Program-made: the position numbers and the translations under genes
The notes under the pieces: model-generated
What the model was told of the DNA's origin: nothing
Seen by the model: the letters and a program-made list of their open reading frames with translations, nothing else
Databases searched by the model: none
Assembly (NCBI GenBank): GCA_945787265.1
Contig: CALZHS010000116.1
Location: 1 to 6,063, forward strand
Origin: an uncultured Gammaproteobacteria bacterium
GTDB taxonomy: Bacteria > Pseudomonadota > Gammaproteobacteria > GCA-001735895
Direction of reading: 5' to 3'
DNA length: 6,063 nt
Shown here: positions 1 through 5,613 of the stretch, piece by piece
Numbering within the stretch: position 1 is the first letter of the stretch
How the letters are laid out: each line of letters begins with the position of its first letter

Positions 1-793
1 CGAGCCCCTGTGCGGCGTTAACCGTGATGACATCGGTATCGGTTGGCACCAGTTCATGCCGCAACAGGTAGCTGGTCAGGGCGGCATTGGTGGTGCCCGC
101 GGCGGCGGACTCGCTGACGCCGACCGCCGGGCAGAAATCGCGCACGTGAATCCGGTTAGCTGAATTTTCGACTTCGCGACAGAATACCGCGATCGTCTCG
201 ACGCCGTACGCGTGACAGAATTCGATCATGCCGCTGAAGTCGGGCTCGATCGCGCGCATCGCCTCCAGGCCGGTAAGCGGTACCACCAGGTGGATAAAAT
301 CGCCGCGCGCGGTTTCGAGCGGCAAGTCATCAGCGAGCGCTTTGGCTTCGAGGCCGAGCACTTTAAGCAGCCCCCCGGTATGGGGCGGCGACGCTTCGAA
401 GCGCGGTGGTTTGATATCCAGCATGACCTGGTAACGATTTTCGTTGCGTAGGCTCAACTCCACGACCGCGGTTGAGCCCGGCAGACGTAACTCGACCTGG
501 CGCATTGGCTGCTGGTCCAGCCGGATACACCCGGCTTCCAGCAGGTGCGTCAGCAGGCAGATGGTGCCATGCCCGCACATCGGTAACTCCATGACGGTCG
601 ACATGAACTGGGCCTTGATCCAGTCCTCGCCATAATCGTCGACAAAGGCGGTTGCCGGCATTCCGATCTCGCGGGCAATGCGTTGCCGTTCGGCCGTTTT
701 GATAAATTTCGCGTTGTTGATCACCGCCGCCTGGCTGCCGCCGAATACAGTGTCAGAAAATGCATCGTAGAGCGCGAACGGAAAAGTCCTCAT
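1..793 (-). CDS. PhzF-family isomerase/epimerase-like protein, partial (3' end outside window)
   Basis: The minus-strand frame stays open from an ATG at 793 to the left edge (264 codons), so the C-terminus is missing. PhzF-fold proteins have two similar alpha/beta halves and catalyse proton shifts or epimerisations; they are related to diaminopimelate epimerase and proline racemase. Visible marks are an N-terminal YDAF then FGGSQAAV (residues 9-24, the usual DAF...GNPxAV region), REIGMPATAFV (41-51), ELPMCGHGT (69-77), and in the second half VRDFCPAVGVSES then AAAGTT (217-235). Compared with PhzF of Pseudomonas, the His survives (H75), but the catalytic Glu45 position is Ala (A47) and the Asp208 position is Ser (S229). 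It has the racemase-like first Cys (C73) but no second Cys in the matching loop. I chose the ATG because PhzF proteins start just before the DAF motif; an in-frame GTG four codons upstream is possible, and neither has a clear ribosome site. Family is fairly certain; the substrate is unknown. Confidence 0.85.
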   Translation of the reverse strand, partial: MRTFPFALYDAFSDTVFGGSQAAVINNAKFIKTAERQRIAREIGMPATAFVDDYGEDWIKAQFMSTVMELPMCGHGTICLLTHLLEAGCIRLDQQPMRQVELRLPGSTAVVELSLRNENRYQVMLDIKPPRFEASPPHTGGLLKVLGLEAKALADDLPLETARGDFIHLVVPLTGLEAMRAIEPDFSGMIEFCHAYGVETIAVFCREVENSANRIHVRDFCPAVGVSESAAAGTTNAALTSYLLRHELVPTDTDVITVNAAQGL

Positions 794-1087
794 GACAGGC
801 AGCACTGCGCGGTGGCCAGGGCCAAGGCGATGGTGGCTGAGTTATTGTTGAAGATTGAAGTGGCTGCGCCAGATGTGTCCAATGAGATCTTTCCTCGGAG
901 TCATCGAGTTGTAACAATTTCACGGCAATCTAAGCAAATTCGTGGTAATTACGAAAGCGTTTTCTCGGTTTGGCGCCCGGGCGACGTTTGCGCAACTATA
1001 ATAGTACTGTGGGGAATGGTGGATATCGTGTATTTTGACCATTAAATCAGGGGTTTACCTGACGAATTTGTAAGGCATAATAAAGCG
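794..1087. other. Divergent intergenic region between phzF-like and HNH genes
   Basis: This 294-base spacer separates two divergent genes and should carry both promoters. It is more AT-rich than the flanking genes. It holds a consensus TATAAT at 997-1002, an inverted repeat TTCGT-N7-ACGAA at 939-955 and a short TTGTAACAA palindrome at 909-917. I found no convincing small gene in it. A plus-strand reading frame crossing it (683-1045) begins inside the phzF-like gene in antisense and looks like chance. Confidence 0.6.
997..1002 (+). promoter_or_regulatory. Candidate -10 box upstream of the HNH gene
   Basis: A perfect TATAAT lies 85 bases before the HNH start. No good -35 hexamer sits at 16-18 bases; the nearest candidate, TTGGCG at 970-975, is 21 bases away. 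A second weaker pair, TTTACC (1054-1059) and CATAAT (1076-1081) with a 16-base spacer, would start transcription almost at the ATG and give a leaderless message. Either is possible from sequence alone. Confidence 0.3.
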
Positions 1088-1642
1088 ATGAGGAATGCAA
1101 AGATCCTGAGATTAAACAAGGCCGGAATGCCGATTGACTGGATTTCGCGCGAAGAGGCCGCAACGCTGTTGGTTAAGGACCAGGTGGTCTGGGCCCTGGG
1201 TGAGAATGCGTTTGAAATCAGGGGTGGAATCAACCGGCTGGGGCGCCAGTCGGTGCTGTCGTTACCAAGCATTCTGGCGAGCGATGGTAGCATCAAGCTG
1301 AATGACTTCGTGCCACCGCTGGTCAACAGTTACCTGTTCCGCCGCGATCAATTCCTGTGCATGTATTGTGGGGGCGAGTTCACTGCTGACAATCTCTCGC
1401 GCGATCACATTCTGCCGGTGTCACGCAACGGTACCGACAGCTGGACCAATGTTGTGACCGCCTGCAAACGCTGTAATCATCGCAAATCAAATAACACTCC
1501 CGAGGAAGCAGGCATGCAATTGCTCGCGGTTCCGTTCGTGCCGAATCGTTACGAATTTTTCTATCTCGCGAACAAGAATATCCTCAGCGATCAGATGGAT
1601 TTCCTGAAAACCCAGTTTTCCAAAAACGGCAGGTGGTCTTAA
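1088..1642 (+). CDS. HNH endonuclease family protein
   Basis: This 184-residue protein has a C-terminal HNH (beta-beta-alpha-metal) nuclease domain. YLFRRDQFLCMYCG (82-95) leads to the paired zinc cysteines C91 and C94. RDHILPVSRNG (105-115) carries the catalytic His H107 after D106. WTNVVTACKRCNHRKS (119-134) supplies N121, the second cysteine pair C126/C129 and H131. All metal and catalytic positions are intact. The N-terminal ~80 residues are typical of a stand-alone proteobacterial HNH group of about this length, whose members often lie alone among metabolic genes and have no settled cellular role. The ATG at 1088 is preceded by a weak TAAGG (1071-1075) at a rather long spacing. The gene runs convergent to the SHMT-family gene and its TAA stop overlaps that gene's stop. 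No methyltransferase or other restriction-modification partner is visible, so it is not obviously a restriction enzyme. Nuclease family is certain, biological role unknown. Confidence 0.9.
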   Translation: MRNAKILRLNKAGMPIDWISREEAATLLVKDQVVWALGENAFEIRGGINRLGRQSVLSLPSILASDGSIKLNDFVPPLVNSYLFRRDQFLCMYCGGEFTADNLSRDHILPVSRNGTDSWTNVVTACKRCNHRKSNNTPEEAGMQLLAVPFVPNRYEFFYLANKNILSDQMDFLKTQFSKNGRWS

Positions 1643-2889
1643 CCGTAGATCGGGAAACGCTCGCATAAGTCCAAGACTGCGTCCCGGTCGTCCCGAACCT
1701 GGCTTTCCGAACCCTGTTCAATGGTTCGCGCAATAATGTCACCGAGTGACTTGAAATCTTCCTGTTGTAAACCACGCGTTGTTGCGGCAGCAACCCCGAG
1801 ACGCAGTCCTGCCCATTCGGAAGGTCGATTCGAATCGAATGGAACCGGGTTCTTGTTGGAAGTGAGATTGACCCGGGCAAGCCGGTCCTGAACCTCCTGG
1901 CCGCTAACATCGCGCGCGGAAAAATCGAGCAGTACCATATGGGTATCGGTGCCCCCGCTGACGAGCTTGATGCCGTGCCCCGAGAGCGTCTGGCCGAGCA
2001 CCCGCGCATTTTCAACAACCTGCTTTCCGTAGTTTTTGAAAGCATTGCTCAAGGCCTCGCCCAGGCATACCGCCTTGGCGGCGATGACCTGACTGTGCAA
2101 GCTACCCTGTACACCCGGGAAAACTGCCGACTGGAGTTTCCTGGACCAGGCTGAATCACGCGACAAGATAAGGCCACCGCGCGGACCGCGCATGGTTTTG
2201 GTGGTGGTACAGGTTACGATGTCGGCATGAGGCAACGGGGAAGGGTGAACACCGGCCGCAACCAGTCCGGCAAAGTGTGCCATATCAACGAGGTAAAGGG
2301 CGTCGACCGAGTCGGCGATATGACGCATGCGCTCAAAGTCGATGCAGCGGGGATATGCGGATCCGCCGGCAATCATTAATGCCGGTCGAATCTCCTTCGC
2401 CATCTGCGCAACCGATTCGTAGTCAATCAGCCCGGTTTCCCGGTCGACACCATAATGGTGTGCTTCGAACCAGCGGCCTGACTGATTCGGGCTGGCACCA
2501 TGACTGAGGTGGCCACCGGCCGCCAGGTTGAGGCTAAGTATTTTGTCACTAGGCTTTACGGTTGCGAAGAATACCGCCTGGTTGGCCTGGGTACCGGAAT
2601 GCGGCTGCGCGTTGACATAGTCGCAATCAAACAGTTCGCGGGCGCGGTCAATTACTGCCTGCTCGACCACGTCGACAAATTCACCGCCGCCATGAAAACG
2701 GTTTCCGGGGTAACCCTCGAGTGTTTTATTGGTCATCGGGTGTCCGAGCGCTTCGAGTACCGCGCGGCTGACAATGTTTTCCGATGCGATCAATTCGATT
2801 TGTGTCTGCTGGCGTTGCAGCTCACTTGCCAGGGCATCACCGATCAGTGGGTCTGAAGCCTCCAGCCTTGTTTTAAAAAAGTCAGACAT
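1639..2889 (-). CDS. Serine hydroxymethyltransferase-family PLP enzyme with altered active site (possibly alpha-methylserine type)
   Basis: The 416-residue product matches the usual GlyA length. SHMT is a cytosolic PLP enzyme that moves a hydroxymethyl group between an amino acid and tetrahydrofolate. Landmarks are LIASEN (33-38), EGYPGNR (58-64), HSGTQANQAVFFA (97-109), GGHLSHG (125-131), DMAHFAGLVAAG (202-213) with D202 and H205 at the cofactor, and TTTKTMRGPRGG (228-239) with PLP lysine K231. Four residues differ from E. coli GlyA: Tyr55 is T56, Tyr64 is F65, Tyr65 is H66, and His228 before the lysine is T230. Tyr55 and Tyr65 shape the substrate pocket and assist catalysis, so substrate use is probably shifted; the Tyr55-to-Thr change is the one associated with acceptance of D-alanine. 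I chose the ATG at 2889 because it gives the family length and N-terminus; an in-frame ATG at 2994 would add 35 residues and overlap the cupin by more than 110 bases. The start overlaps the cupin stop by 8 bases and has no ribosome site of its own, implying translational coupling. Ordinary glyA function cannot be excluded. Confidence 0.93.
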   Translation of the reverse strand: MSDFFKTRLEASDPLIGDALASELQRQQTQIELIASENIVSRAVLEALGHPMTNKTLEGYPGNRFHGGGEFVDVVEQAVIDRARELFDCDYVNAQPHSGTQANQAVFFATVKPSDKILSLNLAAGGHLSHGASPNQSGRWFEAHHYGVDRETGLIDYESVAQMAKEIRPALMIAGGSAYPRCIDFERMRHIADSVDALYLVDMAHFAGLVAAGVHPSPLPHADIVTCTTTKTMRGPRGGLILSRDSAWSRKLQSAVFPGVQGSLHSQVIAAKAVCLGEALSNAFKNYGKQVVENARVLGQTLSGHGIKLVSGGTDTHMVLLDFSARDVSGQEVQDRLARVNLTSNKNPVPFDSNRPSEWAGLRLGVAAATTRGLQQEDFKSLGDIIARTIEQGSESQVRDDRDAVLDLCERFPIYG

Positions 2890-3265
2890 CGATTGCGCTG
2901 TGGTCGGCGGGTGCGGCCAGTTCGAATATTTCAATATCGTCAGAGTATTCCATGAAGTCATGGACGCGCTTTGGCGGGTGATAAACGAAATCACCCGCCT
3001 TCAGCACAAATTCACCTTCACCCTCGTAGTACATTTTTACCCAGCCACGGGTAACGTACATGATCTGGAAGTCGTAGTTGTGATAATGCCGACCGGTTGA
3101 ACCGCCGAGGTCGTTGGCGCGCGTGACCCAGGCGTCGTAAGCACCATTGGTTGCCTCGCTGAGGCCGAGATCGCGAATCTTGAGCCAGTCGCGGTAGCCG
3201 TGCATCGGTTCAAAATGCGCGTTCTCGGCACGCGACAGGCAGAATCTGGTTTTCTCCCCGGCCAT
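2882..3265 (-). CDS. Small single-domain cupin protein
   Basis: This 127-residue protein is a one-domain cupin. Motif 1 is GRHYHNYDFQIMYVTRG (58-74), giving metal ligands H60 and H62 with Q67 (or D65) where the usual Glu ligand sits. Motif 2 is GDFVYHPPKRVHDF (91-104), giving H102. The metal site is therefore mostly present, with a His/His/Gln/His-like set. No signal peptide or membrane segment is seen, so it is cytosolic. Small cupins include dioxygenases, isomerases, lyases and pure ligand sensors, and the sequence does not tell which. The start at 3265 is backed by a GAGGAA ribosome site six bases upstream. It is the first gene of a two-gene unit with the SHMT-family gene, overlapping it by 8 bases, which suggests a role in handling the same substrate or sensing it. 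Confidence 0.9.
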   Translation of the reverse strand: MAGEKTRFCLSRAENAHFEPMHGYRDWLKIRDLGLSEATNGAYDAWVTRANDLGGSTGRHYHNYDFQIMYVTRGWVKMYYEGEGEFVLKAGDFVYHPPKRVHDFMEYSDDIEIFELAAPADHSAIDV

Positions 3266-3271
3266 GATTGA

Positions 3272-3277
3272 TTCCTC
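3272..3277 (-). promoter_or_regulatory. Ribosome binding site of the cupin gene
   Basis: On the minus strand GAGGAA lies six bases before the cupin ATG. It is the best Shine-Dalgarno match in the window and supports the start at 3265. The downstream SHMT-family gene has none, so this site probably drives translation of both. Confidence 0.75.
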
Positions 3278-3285
3278 ATCTAGAA

Positions 3286-3294
3286 GTTATAGCA
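3286..3294 (-). promoter_or_regulatory. Candidate extended -10 promoter for the cupin/SHMT unit
   Basis: The minus strand reads TGCTATAAC, an extended -10 (TGn) joined to TATAAC, five of six matches to consensus. It lies about 20 bases before the cupin start. No strong -35 is found at the expected distance, as is common for extended -10 promoters. Position and form are consistent, but this is inferred only from the sequence. Confidence 0.4.
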
Positions 3295-3352
3295 ATCTAA
3301 CAAACTGCTGTGGGCCTGCGCAATGATACATGTTCAAGTAAGGGTCGCTTTT

Positions 3353-3379
3353 TTGACTGTTAAAACATGGTGTTATTCT
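3353..3379 (+). promoter_or_regulatory. Candidate promoter for the unknown plus-strand gene
   Basis: TTGACT (3353-3358) is followed after 15 bases by TATTCT (3374-3379), which is preceded by TGT, making an extended -10. A TATACT at 3379-3384 is an alternative -10 with a 20-base spacer. Either would place the transcript start near 3386-3392, downstream of the ATG at 3323. That argues for a translation start at 3401 or 3449. Confidence 0.4.
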
Positions 3380-3400
3380 ATACTCCAAAGTATTATCTCT

Positions 3401-3949
3401 ATGCACGAATCAGTGGCGTCCAGGGCGCCTGCAATCACCGGGACTCGAATGGAAGACATTTTCCACGACATATCAAAATACTATGCCGCCAACATCATCG
3501 AGAATGTGCTGGTGATCGGCAAAATTCTTTACCAGGAGGATGGCTACCAATTTGTCCGTGATGACATCCAGGGTCCGTTCAACCTGGTGGATCCGGAGGC
3601 CGACGTGACGCGCATGGTTCATGTCATCGGTGAAATCCATCCGCGCTCGGCGCTGGAAAAGATTTTCGAGGTGGATGTCAATTCCTGCCTTTACCTCAGT
3701 GAAAATGAAGAAACCGCTGAAATCGAGGTTCGCTCGATCCACAAGGGTATGGGCACCGCGATTTACTCCAAGCAACAGTGCCCGCTGATTCTATGGAATC
3801 CAAGCTACGAAGCGCATCGTTACTTTGACGTGATGGACATACAAAACGTGTTTTCCGAGGGTCGACTGAAAGACAGTTTTACCGCGATCCTTGCCGAGAG
3901 TCTGCGTGAATTCGAGCTATTCCCACCGCTGGTCCAGTTGAAAAAGTGA
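3401..3949 (+). CDS. Hypothetical protein of unknown function
   Basis: I do not recognise this protein. From the ATG at 3401 it has 182 residues and ends at TGA 3947-3949. It looks soluble and rather acidic, with no signal peptide, membrane segment or obvious catalytic motif. Its first part (starting MEDIFHDISKYYAANIIE) looks helical; the middle alternates short hydrophobic stretches with charged turns (MVHVIGEIHP, FEVDVNSCLYLS), as in a beta-rich ligand-binding fold; the end (SFTAILAESLREFEL) is a likely amphipathic helix. Three starts are possible: 3323, 3401 and 3449. The candidate promoter lies downstream of 3323, so I reject that one; 3449 (166 residues), preceded by a weak GGGA, is nearly as likely as 3401. 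The gene is divergent from the cupin/SHMT unit and convergent with the mttB-like gene, so it sits inside the one-carbon cluster on the opposite strand. That position would suit a regulator or sensor, but no DNA-binding motif is visible. Confidence 0.7.
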   Translation: MHESVASRAPAITGTRMEDIFHDISKYYAANIIENVLVIGKILYQEDGYQFVRDDIQGPFNLVDPEADVTRMVHVIGEIHPRSALEKIFEVDVNSCLYLSENEETAEIEVRSIHKGMGTAIYSKQQCPLILWNPSYEAHRYFDVMDIQNVFSEGRLKDSFTAILAESLREFELFPPLVQLKK

Positions 3950-3962
3950 CACCCGAAGGGTG
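3950..3962 (+). terminator. Short hairpin just after the unknown gene
   Basis: CACCC-GAA-GGGTG forms a five-base-pair, three-base-loop hairpin immediately after the TGA stop. No T-tract follows, so it is a weak or factor-dependent terminator at best, and it may belong to the palindromic element that continues to its right. Confidence 0.3.
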
Positions 3963-4020
3963 CCATCCCCGATAATCTCCGTCATCCCCGCGTAAGCGGC
4001 GGTCCGACGTATCGGGATCT
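3963..4020. repeat. REP-like palindromic intergenic element (degenerate)
   Basis: The core GTCATCCCCGCGTAAGCGG (3981-3999) closely resembles the dispersed proteobacterial repeat with the pattern GTCATCCCCGCG-AA-GCGGGGAT. It contains a CCGC/GCGG stem closed by GTAA (3988-3999). An outer stem pairs ATCCCCGATA (3965-3974) with TATCGGGAT (4010-4018), nine pairs and one bulged C. The element fills the spacer between two convergent genes, a usual site for such repeats, and could also act as a two-way terminator. The copy number in the genome cannot be judged here. Confidence 0.45.
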
Positions 4021-4047
4021 CGAAATTTACTGACGCAATAAGATTCC

Positions 4048-4079
4048 GATCCGGCGGAGCTCCGCTTTGCAGCAGGATC
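4048..4079 (-). terminator. Hairpin at the end of the mttB-like gene
   Basis: A perfect 12-base palindrome, GCGGAGCTCCGC (4054-4065), is enclosed by GATCC (4048-4052) and GGATC (4075-4079). It begins at the stop codon of the mttB-like gene and could end its transcript, but there is no T-run on either strand. Just beside it, GCAGCAGGAT is repeated directly at 4069-4078 and 4083-4092 with a 14-base period, spanning the stop codon. Confidence 0.35.
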
Positions 4080-5613
4080 AAGGCAGCAGGATGTTGTGCT
4101 TGCTACGTATTTCGGCATCGATTGCCGAATCGATGTAGTTCGGTTGATGCTGCGCCAATATCTCACGTACTTCGTGGTTAGCCTTCTGCCCGGCATCCTG
4201 TGCACCGCTCTCTGCCCAGGTCGTCGGCTCGAGGCGGTCTCCGAGTTTCGGATAAAAATAATCGCGCTCCATCGCCTCCATGGTCTGGGTTTCACCAATG
4301 AAGTGACCCTCACCGGTAATCACGTTTCTCATCGCTTCGAAGGCGAGTGTTTCCTCGGTTACCTCGATTCCGCGAATCATGCGGTAGACGTGCGACAGCA
4401 TTTCATTGTCAAGCAGGAAGGCTTCGAAGGAAACGCCCAGCAGGCTGGCCATCATGCCCGAGGATTCGTAAACCATGTTGGCTCCCGACAGGCCACAGGC
4501 GAGTGATGACAGCGCTTTTTCCATGCCCATCTGTGCATCCACGGCCTTGGCATCGGACATGCTCGAAGCAACCCCGGAGGGAACGCCGATATGGTTGGCC
4601 AACTGTGCGGCGCCCGCGTTCAGAATCGAGATTTCACCGCCGCCACCACAAAACGCACCGGTGCGAAGGTCGATGACAAAAGGCCAGTTGGAAAATATTA
4701 CCGGGTAACCGGGCGAAAAGACATTAACCATGACCAGTGCCGCCAGGGTTTCGGCAAACGAGGCAGCGAGCATGCCGTCTATCGTCGCCGGTGAGGTTGC
4801 ACCCGACATCGCGGCAATGATGGTGTTAATCGGCATGCCGCGCCGGATGCTGGCCAGCGCGACTTCGAAGGCGTCTTCGCCATAGCGCATCGGTGAAATG
4901 ATCGGGCTGATGTGCGCCTTGCAAAATGGCTTCTCGGCAAACTTTCCGTCGCCGCCGGCGACCCGGTCAAACAAATCGACAATCGGGTCGACGTGTGCAC
5001 CCAGCGTAAAGCTGGTGCCTACCGGTTTCTGCGTACCGCGCATCAGGCAGTAGACGGTATTGATATCTAGTTCGAAGATGTCCGGGACGTCGGTCGCGAC
5101 GCAGCAGCGGGTAAACCAGGATATATTGGGCAGGGTATCGACGAGACGGGTAAAATCGAATAGATCCACAAGCGTCGAAGGACGATAAACGTGGGTGTCG
5201 AGATCCAGCGTTTGTACCGCGGCACCCCCGGTGCCGAAATAGACGCGATTACCTCCGACTTCGAAGCTGTGCTTTTCATCACGTCCGTGGAAGACAAAAG
5301 ACTTGCAGGCGCCGTCGATTATGTCCTCGACCATGTCCTTCGAAAAGCACAGGCGCCCGAGCTCGTTGATGCTGGCACCGCATTTGAGCGCCTGCTCGAT
5401 CAGGGCAGGCGGCGAGTCGCCCATGCCGAGTTCGGCCAGCATGCGTAACGAGGTATCGTAAATCTGGTTGACCTGGGTTTCGGTTAGCGGCCGGTACTGA
5501 CCGCCCACCGGGCCCGCCGGCGCGGGATTGATCGCGGGTGGTTTACTACGTTTTGCCAGCATCGCGTCACGACTACCGCCCCGGCGTCGTTTTGATCTGA
5601 CAGGTTTGCTCAT
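4078..5613 (-). CDS. Trimethylamine methyltransferase (MttB) family protein, non-pyrrolysine type
   Basis: The 511-residue product matches MttB-superfamily proteins of aerobic proteobacteria along its full length. Members take a methyl group from a quaternary or tertiary amine (trimethylamine, glycine betaine, proline betaine and similar) and give it to a corrinoid protein. Visible landmarks are a basic Arg/Gly-rich start (KRRRGG, 8-13), GGQYRPLTE (37-45), VYFGTGGAAV (123-132), the DLFDFTRLVD segment (149-158), MSGATSPATIDG (268-279), WPFVIDLRTGAFCGGGGE (309-326), a later NMVYESSGM stretch, and an Asp-Ala-x-Ile-Arg C-terminus. The frame is unbroken and ends in TGA, so there is no in-frame amber codon for pyrrolysine as in methanogen MttB; methyl acceptor and substrate are therefore open. 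The ATG overlaps the upstream dehydrogenase-type stop as ATGA, which implies translational coupling and a shared pathway. No corrinoid-protein gene is in the window. Confidence 0.92.
   Translation of the reverse strand: MSKPVRSKRRRGGSRDAMLAKRSKPPAINPAPAGPVGGQYRPLTETQVNQIYDTSLRMLAELGMGDSPPALIEQALKCGASINELGRLCFSKDMVEDIIDGACKSFVFHGRDEKHSFEVGGNRVYFGTGGAAVQTLDLDTHVYRPSTLVDLFDFTRLVDTLPNISWFTRCCVATDVPDIFELDINTVYCLMRGTQKPVGTSFTLGAHVDPIVDLFDRVAGGDGKFAEKPFCKAHISPIISPMRYGEDAFEVALASIRRGMPINTIIAAMSGATSPATIDGMLAASFAETLAALVMVNVFSPGYPVIFSNWPFVIDLRTGAFCGGGGEISILNAGAAQLANHIGVPSGVASSMSDAKAVDAQMGMEKALSSLACGLSGANMVYESSGMMASLLGVSFEAFLLDNEMLSHVYRMIRGIEVTEETLAFEAMRNVITGEGHFIGETQTMEAMERDYFYPKLGDRLEPTTWAESGAQDAGQKANHEVREILAQHQPNYIDSAIDAEIRSKHNILLP

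Noticed and set aside
683..1045. A 120-residue plus-strand reading frame across the start of the phzF-like gene and the spacer
   Set aside because: Its first 110 bases are antisense to the conserved N-terminus of the phzF-like gene, it has no recognisable motif and it has no ribosome site. It appears to be chance.
1088..1642. HNH gene as part of a restriction-modification, defence or homing system
   Set aside because: No methyltransferase, intron, intein or other defence gene is next to it, and its form matches common stand-alone HNH proteins.
1584..2045. A 153-residue minus-strand frame inside the SHMT-family gene
   Set aside because: It is an alternate frame of a gene with clear family motifs; its Arg/Ser-rich composition is typical of a shifted frame.
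2200..2202. Thr instead of His before the PLP lysine taken as a sign of a pseudogene
   Set aside because: The frame is intact, all other cofactor residues are present and the several pocket changes occur together, which fits altered specificity better than decay.
2890..2994. A 35-residue N-terminal extension of the SHMT-family protein from the ATG at 2994
   Set aside because: The extension overlaps the conserved second motif of the cupin gene and has no SHMT likeness; starting at 2889 gives the normal family length.
3323..3400. Start of the unknown gene at 3323
   Set aside because: The best promoter candidate lies downstream of this ATG, there is no ribosome site, and the extra 26 residues show no conserved look.
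4096..4506. A 136-residue plus-strand frame antisense to the mttB-like gene
   Set aside because: The minus strand carries a full-length family match through the whole stretch; the antisense frame follows from its codon bias.
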